From positions 62,001 through 126,000 of the IMG/VR virus record IMGVR_UViG_3300024264_000006: a DNA stretch of 64,000 nt. One strand, given 5' to 3'. Source of the stretch: a virus. The notes below the pieces were generated by a model, which ran no database searches, was not told the origin of the DNA, and was given only the letters and a program-made list of their open reading frames with translations. Below, one piece after another: positions 40,032 to 48,622 of the stretch; the first letter of the stretch is position 1, and every line of letters begins with the position of its first letter. The position numbers were made by a program, and so were the translations under genes.

Positions 40032-40068
40032 GGGGTGTATCATATCATACATCTAGTGTGCCTGTCAA
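40029..40068 (-). promoter_or_regulatory. Promoter that would give a leaderless primase mRNA
   Basis: TTGACA (40063-40068), 18-base spacer, TATGAT (40039-40044), then seven bases to ATG 40031. Normal start-site spacing places transcription start at or next to the ATG, with no ribosome-binding site. The promoter overlaps the end of the upstream gene. Confidence 0.55.
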
Positions 40069-40440
40069 GTACTTATGCATACGCATTACAATGTCGGGGT
40101 CTTCCTTAAGATTACTTACTCCGGTGTTACACAAATGACACAACCAGCCTCTAAATTCTCCGGACTCATGATCATGATCCAAACACCAAGAAGTTCTGAC
40201 ATAACCACGTTCAACCTGAGACTGTATAGTGTCACCACATACCGGACAACTATAATCGTCGGGTGGAGAACTGTGTTGTCGTTTTAAAAACGAGAGTTGC
40301 TTGGTATGTCTTGACTTGCAAGACTTACACTTACTCCGGACATAGGTAGTGTCCATTGCAAACTCAGTGAGTGCCTTTACTTCTCTACACTCACTACACG
40401 TTCTTGTCTCCACCCATTCATCACCCCAAAGTGTGTTCAT
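40045..40440 (-). CDS. 49: Endonuclease VII-like HNH resolvase (T4 gp49-like)
   Basis: 131 aa. An N-terminal Cys4 zinc finger (CSEC...CKSC) is followed by CPVCGD and the Endonuclease VII core [19 protein letters not shown] and NLKED. Cleaves Holliday junctions and branched DNA before packaging in T4. It could also be an HNH homing nuclease, but the LDHDH-GWLC core favours gp49. Overlaps the polymerase gene by four bases. Confidence 0.82.
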   Translation of the reverse strand: MNTLWGDEWVETRTCSECREVKALTEFAMDTTYVRSKCKSCKSRHTKQLSFLKRQHSSPPDDYSCPVCGDTIQSQVERGYVRTSWCLDHDHESGEFRGWLCHLCNTGVSNLKEDPDIVMRMHKYLTGTLDV

Positions 40441-42920
40441 GCAAAGAAGTCATCCAAGTTGGCCTTGGGTTCTGCACTCCAACCTACCGCATCAAGGATA
40501 GGCGTTAACGGGTCAAGGAAAGTCTTATCAAACATCTTGTCGTAGTCTACGTATTCACCCAGACCCAGTTCCTTCGGTAGATTCAGGGGAAACGCAATGA
40601 CGTTTTCTGATAGACGGTTGGGCATCTTCAGGTAGACAAACTTGATCTTCTCACCATTCTGCACCAATACGTAACGTCTTTCCAGTGCATTCTTCTTGAT
40701 CGCATTGTTGTAAACAATCGCACCACGAACATGAATCGGTGTACCCTTCTTATAGACGGTGTATCGATCAACCCACTTGATTACGTCCGACACGCCACGT
40801 GGAAATGAGATATCCTCGACGGGTAGTCTGCGGAAGTCAGTACGGAACTCACGAATAAACTGTTGAGTATCATCCTCGCTTTTCTCCACGATCACACGGA
40901 AGATTTCTTGGAACTTGTCACGAACGATCTGTGGTGTGGATGACTTGATCGCTTCGATACCCATCATCTTGAGTTTGGGTTTTGCGTACTGGACACCCTC
41001 ATTATTGTGGACATTCAAGATGTATCGTTTCTTCGCCATCCAGATACCACGGTCTGCGATTACCTCACGTCCCATCTCCATACGATTGGTGTAAGCACAA
41101 GTCATGTCCGCAAGTTGTTGGTACGCCTTGTCAAGTACAGGTTCGAAATGTTCAGAACAAATCTTGTCCAGAAACTTTACAGGATTCTTGGGAGAAAAAT
41201 GATCAACGAGATTCCCCATCCTAATATAAACAGAATCGGTGTCAATTGCCACAACATAGTCTTCGTCTGTGTTGAGAAGTTTTTGCATCTCATTGTTAAC
41301 GGCCCTCTCCGCCCACTTGATTGCGAGTTGTCCCGCAAGAGTAATAGACTCTGCAACACGTTGGTCAAAGTATCGAAACCATCGATTACCCAACGCACCG
41401 TAGAGTGAGTTCATTAGAATCTTGATCGCCATCTGTTGGTTATTCAGGGCGGTGATCTTGTTGTCCAGTTCCTTGGTGTCACCGGATTGTTGTTCTTGTT
41501 GCAAGCGCAACATCTCTTTCTTGATGATTTTACGTTCATCATAGTACTGTCGAATCACACTAGGAATCACACCCTCTTTCTCGTGCGAGAATTTGATTCC
41601 GGTAGGTGCGACAGAGAAACCACTGTTCTCTACATTCACACTACCATCCAAGTACCCGTCAACACTTATATCGTTGTAGAACCCATCTAGGACGGTCTCA
41701 GGGGACATATTGTACTGTACAATGATGTTTGGGTACAGACTGTTCAAGTCGAATGATGTAACCCAATCATGGGAACCTACTTGAGGTTCCTTGACGTAAC
41801 CGCCAGGATATGAGGTCTTAGGTTTCTCTACCCTCGGTGGTGGACATATCTTACGTTCATTCAGGATACGATAGATGATTGTGTCCCAGATGTTTGTGGT
41901 TCCAAGTGTGTCGTTGTAGTTCACACCACCACGATAGGCCATGGTCAACACGAGAGATATCAGGTCGAGTTTCTCATCCAGTTTCTCTACGAGTTGTACG
42001 TCCTTGATATTGTAGTCGATGAACTTTTGGAAGTCAGACTTGTACAGGGTGTACAGTGAACCATGTTCCTCGTAGGAAAGTTTACCTTCACCCAATACCA
42101 CGTGACCAATATGATCCAGTCGGTAGGACTCTTGTTGACCCAAGGTGTTGTACGTAAACTTCCGGAAGATTTCTAGGTAGTCGAGTTGTTCGATGCCTTC
42201 CAGTTTGTATTCTTGTTGTTTCTTGCCGTTAATGGTGGCGTTACCTTCACGTATCAGACCCCACGGTGATAGTTTCTTGGCCATGTCTGCACCGATAGTC
42301 TTACTGATACGGTTGACCAAGTACGGGATATCGAAGAACCTCGTGTTCCATCCGGTCACAATGTCAGGTTGATTGCGAGACCAGTGATCAACAAACTTCA
42401 TCAACAGTGATGCTTCGGATTCACACTTCTCGTAGATGGTGTCTTCACGTGGTTCATAGTCGTACAGACCCCAGACCCGATACGGGCCGTTGGGTGACTT
42501 GAGACTGATAGAGATTACTGGATGGTCTGCCTTGTCAGGTACAGGGAACCCCTCATCGGATGCCACCTCAATGTCAATGGTGCAGACATCCACCCACTCA
42601 CGTTTGAATTGAATAGGAGTTGGGAACATCTCCGCAATGAACTGAGACACAAAGTTGTTCATGCCGTAGATTTTGAAGTTGGGGATATCGTCGTATCGCT
42701 TCTGGAACTCAGTCGCCTCTTTCATGGAGTCAAACTTCATAGGTTCTACGGACACACCATCGATGCCCTTCCACTCCGAAATGTTTTTGTCGGACTGGAC
42801 AAACAACGTAGGTTTGTAGGGAATTTTGGTTTGGATTTTCTTGCCGTTCTCGGCATATCCACGGAAGAGGATATTGTTACCGTAACGAACAACAGAAGTG
42901 TAAAACATTGGTTGATTCAT
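40437..42920 (-). CDS. 43: Family B DNA polymerase (T4 gp43-like)
   Basis: 827 aa. Exonuclease motif [10 protein letters not shown] (116-124), motif [13 protein letters not shown], palm motif [12 protein letters not shown], motif [17 protein letters not shown] and motif [10 protein letters not shown] are all intact, so both 3'-5' proofreading and synthesis should work. C-terminal tail [20 protein letters not shown]-like end matches the clamp-binding peptide (DDFF). Own TTGACA-N17-TATAAT promoter. No intein is present. Confidence 0.97.
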   Translation of the reverse strand: MNQPMFYTSVVRYGNNILFRGYAENGKKIQTKIPYKPTLFVQSDKNISEWKGIDGVSVEPMKFDSMKEATEFQKRYDDIPNFKIYGMNNFVSQFIAEMFPTPIQFKREWVDVCTIDIEVASDEGFPVPDKADHPVISISLKSPNGPYRVWGLYDYEPREDTIYEKCESEASLLMKFVDHWSRNQPDIVTGWNTRFFDIPYLVNRISKTIGADMAKKLSPWGLIREGNATINGKKQQEYKLEGIEQLDYLEIFRKFTYNTLGQQESYRLDHIGHVVLGEGKLSYEEHGSLYTLYKSDFQKFIDYNIKDVQLVEKLDEKLDLISLVLTMAYRGGVNYNDTLGTTNIWDTIIYRILNERKICPPPRVEKPKTSYPGGYVKEPQVGSHDWVTSFDLNSLYPNIIVQYNMSPETVLDGFYNDISVDGYLDGSVNVENSGFSVAPTGIKFSHEKEGVIPSVIRQYYDERKIIKKEMLRLQQEQQSGDTKELDNKITALNNQQMAIKILMNSLYGALGNRWFRYFDQRVAESITLAGQLAIKWAERAVNNEMQKLLNTDEDYVVAIDTDSVYIRMGNLVDHFSPKNPVKFLDKICSEHFEPVLDKAYQQLADMTCAYTNRMEMGREVIADRGIWMAKKRYILNVHNNEGVQYAKPKLKMMGIEAIKSSTPQIVRDKFQEIFRVIVEKSEDDTQQFIREFRTDFRRLPVEDISFPRGVSDVIKWVDRYTVYKKGTPIHVRGAIVYNNAIKKNALERRYVLVQNGEKIKFVYLKMPNRLSENVIAFPLNLPKELGLGEYVDYDKMFDKTFLDPLTPILDAVGWSAEPKANLDDFFA

Positions 42921-42946
42921 ATATGCGCCTTTTTCAGTATCCGTGT

Positions 42947-42975
42947 ATTATACATGGATCAGAACGGGTTGTCAA
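42947..42975 (-). promoter_or_regulatory. Sigma70-like promoter of the polymerase gene
   Basis: TTGACA (42970-42975), 17-base spacer, TATAAT (42947-42952), both perfect. Overlaps the stop region of the upstream GT25-like gene. Confidence 0.85.
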
Positions 42976-43775
42976 GTTAAAATTTTGAAGTTGCGAGATC
43001 GTGTCCAAGGTTCCTTAATGTATTTTTCTGGGTATCCATGATGGTCTTGAGTGACCGCCAACTCTTTAGATACTACTTGAGTAGTTGGGTTCTTGACGGA
43101 GTCATCCGGATTTGGGTCGGGATAATTGTAGGCCGTGAAGATATCTCTCCCAAAATAAAGAGTACTACAATTGGCATAAGGATGAATGCAGATATTTTCT
43201 TTTCCAAAGTAATCACGTTTGCTCAGGTAGTGTGTTATGTAATTTTTAAAAAGTCTTTCCATGATACCGTATGGGCCACCGTTGATCCAGAATGCTTGTT
43301 CTGATAACAACTGATACATCCACTTAGCACAATGTGGAGATAACTGATAACATCCCATAAACAAACCTATGTTTGCGTAGTCAATGTTCTTATCAACAAT
43401 ATACTTTAGTAGCTTACGAAATTCATTTGAATGATGTGAACCTTCCCAAAGATACGAGTCATGTTCCATAACCAAGAATCTTTCTTCCGACTCTCCCTGT
43501 TGTCTCATCAACTCCCAGTGAGAACACATACCAGCTTTCTCTGTTGGGGAATGATCGTCGGGTTGACTACCTGCCAAATCGACTTTTGCCAAAGAAGGTA
43601 ACCAATTATACCTCGCACTTATTTGTGTGAATTCAGGATGGTCGGGTGTTATCGCATCGAAGGTTTCAAACTCAATAGTCTCATCATCTATTAATCGTTG
43701 AAAAGACAGTCTAGAAATTTCTGCATACGACTCTGAACGATCATCATCTTTTATAACAATTTGTTTTACTTTCAT
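42972..43775 (-). CDS. Glycosyltransferase family 25-like protein
   Basis: 267 aa from ATG 43773-43775; a GTG three codons earlier is possible. KAGMCSHWELMRQQ followed by LVMEHDSYLWEG matches the GT25/LPS-transferase pattern in which a conserved SH-x-W segment precedes the EDD-like metal site (here EHD). INGGPYGIMERLF follows at typical spacing. Likely modifies a surface or nucleic-acid sugar; acceptor unknown. Preceded by a strong hairpin. Confidence 0.65.
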   Translation of the reverse strand: MKVKQIVIKDDDRSESYAEISRLSFQRLIDDETIEFETFDAITPDHPEFTQISARYNWLPSLAKVDLAGSQPDDHSPTEKAGMCSHWELMRQQGESEERFLVMEHDSYLWEGSHHSNEFRKLLKYIVDKNIDYANIGLFMGCYQLSPHCAKWMYQLLSEQAFWINGGPYGIMERLFKNYITHYLSKRDYFGKENICIHPYANCSTLYFGRDIFTAYNYPDPNPDDSVKNPTTQVVSKELAVTQDHHGYPEKYIKEPWTRSRNFKILT

Positions 43776-43790
43776 ATCACACACTAATAT

Positions 43791-43810
43791 GGGGGTGGCG
43801 AACCACCCCC
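43791..43810 (-). terminator. GC-rich UUCG-loop hairpin
   Basis: Perfect 8-bp stem GGGGGTGG/CCACCCCC with a UUCG tetraloop in minus-strand RNA, between a 30-aa gene and the GT25-like gene. There is no U-tract, so attenuation or mRNA stabilisation is as likely as termination, as with T4 C(UUCG)G hairpins. Confidence 0.65.
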
Positions 43811-43820
43811 AATAGGTAGT

Positions 43821-43913
43821 TTAGAGTAATGGTAAGAATGCGAACCACACACATGTTGCAAACATGCCCGTGACTACAAACTCACCAACCCGTTCAAATA
43901 GGTCAGTTTTCAT
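43821..43913 (-). CDS. 30-aa hydrophobic peptide
   Basis: ATG 43911-43913 with an excellent GAGGAGAAGATC ribosome-binding site; TAA 43821-43823. Nine polar residues then one hydrophobic segment (FVVTGMFATCVWFAFLPLL) to the end. Lies between hsp20 and the hairpin. Possibly a small membrane effector. Confidence 0.6.
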   Translation of the reverse strand: MKTDLFERVGEFVVTGMFATCVWFAFLPLL

Positions 43914-43932
43914 GATCTTCTCCTCGTTAGAT

Positions 43933-44361
43933 TTATAAAATATCGATCTTACGAGGTCTCTTCTCTTCCGGAAGTTCAAACTTCAACTGAACGGACAGAA
44001 TTCCATCCTTGAGAGAAGCACCGTCAACATAGACGTACTCTGACAGTCGGAACACCCTCTTGAACTTCTTCTGCGAGATACCTTTATGAATGTACGTAAC
44101 ATCATCTCCATCTTCCCCAGACTTTGATTTTTCACCTTTTACAGTGAGAGTACGTTCATCCTGTTCGATCTCCAGATCGTCCAGAGTAAATCCAGCTACT
44201 GCGATTTCGATTTGATAATCGTCCTCAGTAACCTTCACAACATTGTGTGGAGGATATGTATCAGTGGCGTGTTTGGCAACCCAATCAAGTTCTTGAAACA
44301 GGTGGTCAAAACCCACAAACGAAGAGCGTGGAAATAGTGTATTAGCTTTAAGATTAGTCAT
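43933..44361 (-). CDS. Small heat shock protein (Hsp20/alpha-crystallin)
   Basis: 142 aa. An N-terminal LFPRSSFVGFDHLF resembles IbpA, and the alpha-crystallin core runs from NVVKVTEDDYQIEIAVAGF to SLKDGILSVQLKFELP. A holdase chaperone; T4-like marine phages often carry one, perhaps for capsid folding or stress. Divergent from the plus-strand gene at 44478; the intervening 116 bases hold AT-rich promoter-like sequence with an ATACTA-AA-TAGTAT inverted repeat. Confidence 0.92.
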   Translation of the reverse strand: MTNLKANTLFPRSSFVGFDHLFQELDWVAKHATDTYPPHNVVKVTEDDYQIEIAVAGFTLDDLEIEQDERTLTVKGEKSKSGEDGDDVTYIHKGISQKKFKRVFRLSEYVYVDGASLKDGILSVQLKFELPEEKRPRKIDIL

Positions 44362-44477
44362 TTGTTTTCTCCTTTTTTAAAGCAAGATTAAATATGAACC
44401 GGAACCATTCCGCATTCACGTTACTATATATACTAAATAGTATTGCAAACTATAACACATTTAAGGATTATTTGGCA

Positions 44478-44816
44478 ATGACTGATTATAAATTTGATCA
44501 AGACACAGCACCTAGTAACGGTGATGTATTGACGTGGAATGCAACTGCAAATCGCATTAAGTGGACTTCTCTTCCTTCCGACTCGACACTGGCATCTACC
44601 ATTATAAAAATTCCAAATGGTGCGGGGGAGGGTGGAACTCCGGTAATATATAGTACCCCAGCTGGTTCTTATATTGGTGGCCACGGCACCTTGTCTGGTG
44701 GTGGATTATCTACTGTTACTATGGCTGAAGGTGTGATTTATGGCCCTACCAGCGGCGCTGATATTTCAATAAGCGGAACAGAAGGCGAATACTTTATTCT
44801 GTCTAAACCCGTCTAG
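44478..44816 (+). CDS. Plus-strand structural-like protein, 112 aa
   Basis: Start at ATG 44478 (MTDYKFDQDTAPSNGDVLTW) preceded by AAGGATTATTTGGCA; a longer frame from 44394 is unlikely. PSNGDVLTWN and Gly-rich segments (GHGTLSGGGLS) resemble N-termini of tail-fibre or adhesin proteins. It is the only complete plus-strand gene in the window; its TAG stop overlaps the stop of the convergent gene in a palindromic TCTAGA. Confidence 0.7.
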   Translation: MTDYKFDQDTAPSNGDVLTWNATANRIKWTSLPSDSTLASTIIKIPNGAGEGGTPVIYSTPAGSYIGGHGTLSGGGLSTVTMAEGVIYGPTSGADISISGTEGEYFILSKPV

Positions 44817-45373
44817 AAATAGACTGAAGGGTCTGGGTCTCCCTCAACACCGAAACTAAATGTCGCACGTGATATACGTGGGAATATTTGGTGGTGTGTG
44901 CCACGTGGTAGGTAAACATAATCGCCGGGATGGAAGTCGAATTCTTCGTTGTTATTCACTCCCTCAACACGTATACCGATAGTAGAGATTACCTGTACCA
45001 AGAAAACATCCATACTGTCTTTATGCCATGGGTAACTATCAGATTCTTGGCCAAACCCAGTAAATGCAATGTTGGTTATGCTTCTTTTGTTACCATGCAG
45101 TGAAAAGAAGTCTTCAATCTGTTCTTGAATTTCTTTCGCAAAATCAGGTGCGGAAGGTCTGCCATGAAAGACATTGAGTCCGATCCTAAACTTACTTGAG
45201 TTAGAGTCAACCTTTTCTAGTGGATGAGTATCCAACATATCCATATGTCGGTTCCAGTCGTAATTCTCAACAACGTCCTTTGGTAAACTACCAAAGAAAG
45301 GCGTCTTGGAGGCTACATTGTCTTCTTGTCCTTCAAATAGTTTTGGTATCATGAAAATCTCTTTTGTAGCCAT
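44813..45373 (-). CDS. JmjC/cupin-type Fe(II)/2OG oxygenase-like protein
   Basis: 186 aa. WHKDSMDVFLVQV gives H117-x-D119; FDFHPGDYVYLPRGTHHQI gives H160/H161 with the PGD-YLP turn of JmjC and cupin hydroxylases; RATFSFG closes the barrel. May hydroxylate a protein or sugar; the substrate is unknown. Overlaps the upstream gene by 25 bases and is convergent with the plus-strand gene. Confidence 0.7.
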   Translation of the reverse strand: MATKEIFMIPKLFEGQEDNVASKTPFFGSLPKDVVENYDWNRHMDMLDTHPLEKVDSNSSKFRIGLNVFHGRPSAPDFAKEIQEQIEDFFSLHGNKRSITNIAFTGFGQESDSYPWHKDSMDVFLVQVISTIGIRVEGVNNNEEFDFHPGDYVYLPRGTHHQIFPRISRATFSFGVEGDPDPSVYF

Positions 45374-45636
45374 TTAAACAGAGCGTATATACTCAATCCA
45401 TAAAAGGCCAACACACTCATAGGTAAAGCGATATAGGCAAGTTCCCACGGACTTAGGAACAATACCTGCCATGTAAAATCTGCGATTGCCTGTCCGTCAC
45501 CGGATAACTCAGGCACAACATCTACGTTTTCGGAAAATTCTTGTTGAAGGTCTAATTCATATTCACGTATGAATAGACTCCACTCCTGTTCGGAAAAGCA
45601 TATATGGTTTTCTTTACACCACTCCTTTTCCACCAC
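45349..45636 (-). CDS. Hypothetical membrane protein, 95 aa
   Basis: Soluble acidic N-terminal half (two Cys) and a hydrophobic C-terminus (WQVLFLSPWELAYIALPMSVLAFYG), then a basic end FKWLQKRFS. One or two spans. Downstream of regA; no family recalled. Confidence 0.6.
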   Translation of the reverse strand: MVEKEWCKENHICFSEQEWSLFIREYELDLQQEFSENVDVVPELSGDGQAIADFTWQVLFLSPWELAYIALPMSVLAFYGLSIYALFKWLQKRFS

Positions 45637-45638
45637 GG

Positions 45639-46049
45639 TTACTTGTTTCCGATATTATATTTTGGACAAAGTTCCCATTGATCCTTATCCTTAAATCCAA
45701 TAATTTTAATTTGACGCATAGGCGCACAGTCTTCTGCAACTTCCTTGTTATGGATTTCTACCAGACCCCAGTCTGCTAATAGAGTTGCGATAGTGTTGCG
45801 TCTTTGTACATCCGATAATTCTAAGTTAGACTTCTTACCGTCCAACATGAATAGTTCTTTGAAGTGTACAATGAAGTATCTTCCTTGTTTATGCAAGATA
45901 TGACAAGATTGAAATAACTTGTTCTCTTTACGAGAAGCTACTCCGATTCTTGTTAGGGTTTCTCTCACTTTCAAAAAATCATCTGGTTCTGCCAGAATGA
46001 CTTCCAACATCTTTGCCGGATTCCATTCAACAATATTATTTTCTTCCAC
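45639..46049 (-). CDS. regA: RegA translational repressor
   Basis: 136 aa. EPDDFLKVRETLTRIG, LFQSCHILHKQGRYFIVHFKE, RNTIATLLADWGLVEI and ELCPKYNIG follow T4 RegA (122 aa) along the whole length. Represses translation by binding near start codons of early mRNAs. Position between gene 62 and gene 43 matches T4 order. Overlaps gene 62 by 14 bases. Confidence 0.93.
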   Translation of the reverse strand: MEENNIVEWNPAKMLEVILAEPDDFLKVRETLTRIGVASRKENKLFQSCHILHKQGRYFIVHFKELFMLDGKKSNLELSDVQRRNTIATLLADWGLVEIHNKEVAEDCAPMRQIKIIGFKDKDQWELCPKYNIGNK

Positions 46050-46428
46050 CTTTATTCACCTTATTTTTTATAAATTCAATTTGTTCGGAAGATAGTAGAG
46101 ATACCACTTGGCGGGCTTTTTCATTGCTATAGCCATAATACTCTTTTATCACTTCCACGTTCTTTTCAACATCAGGTTTTACCCATTTGGAGAAACGTTT
46201 CCGTTTCCTAATGATATTTATAAAAAAATCATATTGTAGACGGTTGTCTATATAGTGGTGAATATTCATGGCATTCGCCAATGAAACTGTGTCTTGGAAG
46301 TAAGATAGGGTACGATTTACCACAAAGGGTACGTACTGTTTTTCTTCGTCTGTTCCTTCCATGAGGTTTTTCTTGTTAGTGTTGATACTATTCAAGAAAT
46401 CAAATGGACTAATTTTCTGTCCAGCCAT
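46036..46428 (-). CDS. 62: Clamp loader small subunit (T4 gp62-like)
   Basis: 130 aa from ATG 46426-46428 (MAGQKISPFDFLNSIN); two ATGs upstream are possible. YVPFVVNRTLSYFQDTV, YDFFINIIRKRKRFSKWVKP and YYGYSNEKARQVVSLLSSEQ are the family segments. Works with gp44 to load gp45. A TATAAT promoter lies in the end of the upstream gene. Confidence 0.9.
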   Translation of the reverse strand: MAGQKISPFDFLNSINTNKKNLMEGTDEEKQYVPFVVNRTLSYFQDTVSLANAMNIHHYIDNRLQYDFFINIIRKRKRFSKWVKPDVEKNVEVIKEYYGYSNEKARQVVSLLSSEQIEFIKNKVNKGGRK

Positions 46429-47167
46429 AATCATAATCCTCTTCATAAATACGCATTATACGCTTTTTTTGTCCGCCTGTCAATTGTTCGACACTTGGAT
46501 AGTTTGTGTAACTACTTTTGTTACGTACCTTGGTCAGAGACTCAGTACCAGTGTATTCGTTGTGGTACTTCAGGAAGACCAATATATCCCCAAACCTATT
46601 CATTGGGTATATCTGGTGATACTGTCCTCTATTGCCTAGGTAGTGAGTTTGAGTAAAGAAGTGTGAGTTCTGTATCTCCCCATTCCACACACCATTTATA
46701 ACATCGTCAATGTTTTTTGGGAGTCTCTGTACGTCCGACAACTTGTGTAATTCATACAGTTCATTTTCGTTTAAATCATCCTTTCCGGTAATATCTCTTT
46801 GTCGGTTATATTCGTCCTTTAGATACTCACAGGCGGATAAGAACCTCTTTATCGGATCACGTGAAACAGTGACCCTGTAACTATTCCTTCGAAAAGGCAA
46901 GTCCGGTTGGTAACCATACTTTTCAATTTCTTCCATACGGTGAACTTTAGTGGCGTATTGACGGTCACGCAATGTCTGACCAAGATTTGCACCGTCCACA
47001 AGAACCTTAAACATCTTCAGACTAGAGATACCGTTCTTAGGACACAGACGCACATCAATGTTGTTCTTAAAATAAAGAACGTTCTCTGTAGGCCACATAA
47101 TACCACGCAGTCTTTTTCTAAGAATCTTGCGTAGTTCCTCTTGATAAATTTTATCTATCTGGGACAT
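46409..47167 (-). CDS. Sulfotransferase-like protein
   Basis: 252 aa. RLCPKNGISSLKMF (40-53) matches the 5'-PAPS-binding PK-x-G-x-S-S loop and YRVTVSRDPIKRFLSACEYL matches the 3'-phosphate segment (RDP-x-x-R-x-x-S). Predicted to transfer sulfate from PAPS, perhaps to surface glycan. Together with GT and UDP-sugar enzymes it suggests glycan decoration. Its stop overlaps gene 62. Confidence 0.7.
   Translation of the reverse strand: MSQIDKIYQEELRKILRKRLRGIMWPTENVLYFKNNIDVRLCPKNGISSLKMFKVLVDGANLGQTLRDRQYATKVHRMEEIEKYGYQPDLPFRRNSYRVTVSRDPIKRFLSACEYLKDEYNRQRDITGKDDLNENELYELHKLSDVQRLPKNIDDVINGVWNGEIQNSHFFTQTHYLGNRGQYHQIYPMNRFGDILVFLKYHNEYTGTESLTKVRNKSSYTNYPSVEQLTGGQKKRIMRIYEEDYDYGWTEN
46455..46483 (-). 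promoter_or_regulatory. Sigma70-like promoter of gene 62/regA
   Basis: TTGACA (46478-46483), 17-base spacer, TATAAT (46455-46460), both perfect, inside the 3' end of the sulfotransferase-like gene. Confidence 0.8.
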
Positions 47168-47624
47168 GGATAACTTCTATGCCACATTTCTCAAGAAAAG
47201 AAATACCAGCATCACCTTTGTGATATGTGTTGTTATAGAAAACCCTTGATATGCCAGATTGATGTATGAGTTTAGCGCAATCCATACATGGTGCCATAGT
47301 CACGTATAGACTAGAACCTTCGGACGATTCTCCAGACCTAGCAACCTTAGCGATTGCATTTGTCTCTGCATGTAAAACTTCAGGTTTAGTTTTGAGTTTC
47401 ACATAGATCGGATCAACAGTTTTTTCGTGTTGGGCCCAGATAGGCCAGTCTTCATCTTCACAGTTATTATCCCAACCAGAGGGCATACCATTGTATCCAA
47501 TGGAGATGATCCGGTTATCCTTTACAATAACACATCCAACTTTTGCTCTGCGACCATGTGAAAGATTGGCATACACATGAGCTGCATCCATGTGAGCATA
47601 GTCCCACTTAGTCAATGATTCCAT
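47151..47624 (-). CDS. dCMP deaminase
   Basis: 157 aa. HAETNAIAKVARSG (zinc His and catalytic Glu) and TMAPCMDCAKLI (zinc Cys pair), plus SHGRRAKVGCVIVKDNRIISIGYNG, identify the deoxycytidylate deaminase family. Converts dCMP to dUMP for ThyX. Overlaps the sulfotransferase-like gene by 17 bases. Confidence 0.93.
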   Translation of the reverse strand: MESLTKWDYAHMDAAHVYANLSHGRRAKVGCVIVKDNRIISIGYNGMPSGWDNNCEDEDWPIWAQHEKTVDPIYVKLKTKPEVLHAETNAIAKVARSGESSEGSSLYVTMAPCMDCAKLIHQSGISRVFYNNTYHKGDAGISFLEKCGIEVIHVPDR

Positions 47625-47829
47625 CTTTCTTCACCCCAAAACGAATGACGTTGTACCAAAGCCTTTCGTGATAATAATATAATACAAACTTAATTACCAT
47701 ATCCGCAATGAATACAGCTCCGATTGCTTTTGCAGGCATTCCAAATGCCCATGCGATTAATGCTGTTGTTGTTGAAGCAATAATTCTCCAAGTAACAGCC
47801 TTCATCAAATGTCTTTTCTTACTAATCAA
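47608..47829 (-). CDS. DUF2061 membrane protein
   Basis: 73 aa. KAVTWRIIASTTTALIAW and AIGAVFIADMVIKFVLYYYHERLWYNV are the DUF2061 signature, two membrane helices. Common in proteobacteria and marine phages; function unknown. Overlaps neighbours by 8 and 17 bases. Confidence 0.88.
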   Translation of the reverse strand: MISKKRHLMKAVTWRIIASTTTALIAWAFGMPAKAIGAVFIADMVIKFVLYYYHERLWYNVIRFGVKKDGIID

Positions 47830-48241
47830 TATCTAACGCTTCCTTAATTTTTGGCGGGAAGTATGCATCGGGTTTCATGACCTTTCCGGTATCAGGATTT
47901 TTCATCAACTGTCCATCCTGTACTTTACTCATGTTGGATTCCCATACGGCATCCCACACTTTATAGAAGTCAATACCTAGTGTACTACTTAGTCCCATGA
48001 TAACCCACACCATATCAGCAATACCGTCAGCAACTCCTACAACATCTTTATCTGCGAACGCTTCCTTGGTTTCTAGGAACTCTTCTTCAACCAAGTCCAT
48101 ATACAATTTTGATTGATCTTCATCAAACATGATTGTAGGATCGTCCGGTATAACATACCTCAATGGTTGATCCGCAGCCACCATAAAGATGTCAACATCT
48201 TCTTGAGGTGAGAACCCTTTACTTTGTTGTTTATCTGTCAT
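47822..48241 (-). CDS. MazG-like nucleotide pyrophosphohydrolase
   Basis: 139 aa from ATG 48239-48241 (MTDKQQSKGFSPQEDV) because AAGGAT precedes it. EEEFLETKEAFADKD then GVADGIADMVWVIMGL is the EExxE...DGxxD metal-binding four-helix pattern. Likely hydrolyses (d)NTPs or related nucleotides, as in marine phage MazG proteins. Confidence 0.82.
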   Translation of the reverse strand: MTDKQQSKGFSPQEDVDIFMVAADQPLRYVIPDDPTIMFDEDQSKLYMDLVEEEFLETKEAFADKDVVGVADGIADMVWVIMGLSSTLGIDFYKVWDAVWESNMSKVQDGQLMKNPDTGKVMKPDAYFPPKIKEALDID

Positions 48242-48258
48242 AACATATCCTTGTCTAG

Positions 48259-48426
48259 TTACCAGTTCCTCAAAACATTTGCCATAATCATCATAGCACA
48301 CAGTAGGTTGATACCGACAATAAATGTGCGGATAGTGGCCACGATGTTATCGTTTGCGGGATCGTATCCGTCTTGTTCTGAATATGATCCCAGTGCATGT
48401 TTCCATATAGTCCAAAGTTTATTCAT
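48259..48426 (-). CDS. Conserved small membrane protein, 55 aa
   Basis: ATG 48424-48426, TAA 48259-48261. MNKLWTIWKHALGSYSEQDGY, then one membrane segment (IRTFIVGINLLCAMMIMANVL). This WxIWKxALGS start is conserved in T4-like cyanophages and relatives. Function unknown. The start overlaps nothing and directly abuts the upstream stop. Confidence 0.78.
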   Translation of the reverse strand: MNKLWTIWKHALGSYSEQDGYDPANDNIVATIRTFIVGINLLCAMMIMANVLRNW

Positions 48427-48603
48427 TTAGTGTTCTCTTGATGCCTCCGTTTTCCCGACCTTTCTGAATCTCTTATTATACTTTCTTTTGATACTCTTGG
48501 CAACCCCACTTCGTGCTAGGTAACAATACATTTGTCTACCATAACCAAATGCATCGTATTCATCACCATCGTTCGTTGGTATTTTTGGGTTCTTCTTAGC
48601 CAT
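48427..48603 (-). CDS. Conserved small basic phage protein, 58 aa
   Basis: Start at ATG 48601-48603 (MAKKNPKIPTNDGDEYDAF) after GGAGATTGTTT. The PKIPTxDGDExDAF...RRxVAKxIKRxYNKRxR pattern recurs in T4-like marine phages. Function unknown. Confidence 0.75.
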   Translation of the reverse strand: MAKKNPKIPTNDGDEYDAFGYGRQMYCYLARSGVAKSIKRKYNKRFRKVGKTEASREH

Positions 48604-48622
48604 AAACAATCTCCGAAAGTAT

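Noticed and set aside
40437-42920. Intein or split polymerase
   Set aside because: Motifs A, B and C follow without insertion and the reading frame is a normal 827 codons.
46205-46225. TATAAATA-type sequence inside gene 62
   Set aside because: Falls inside gene 62 codons; regA begins 160 bases further and is served by the gene 62 promoter.
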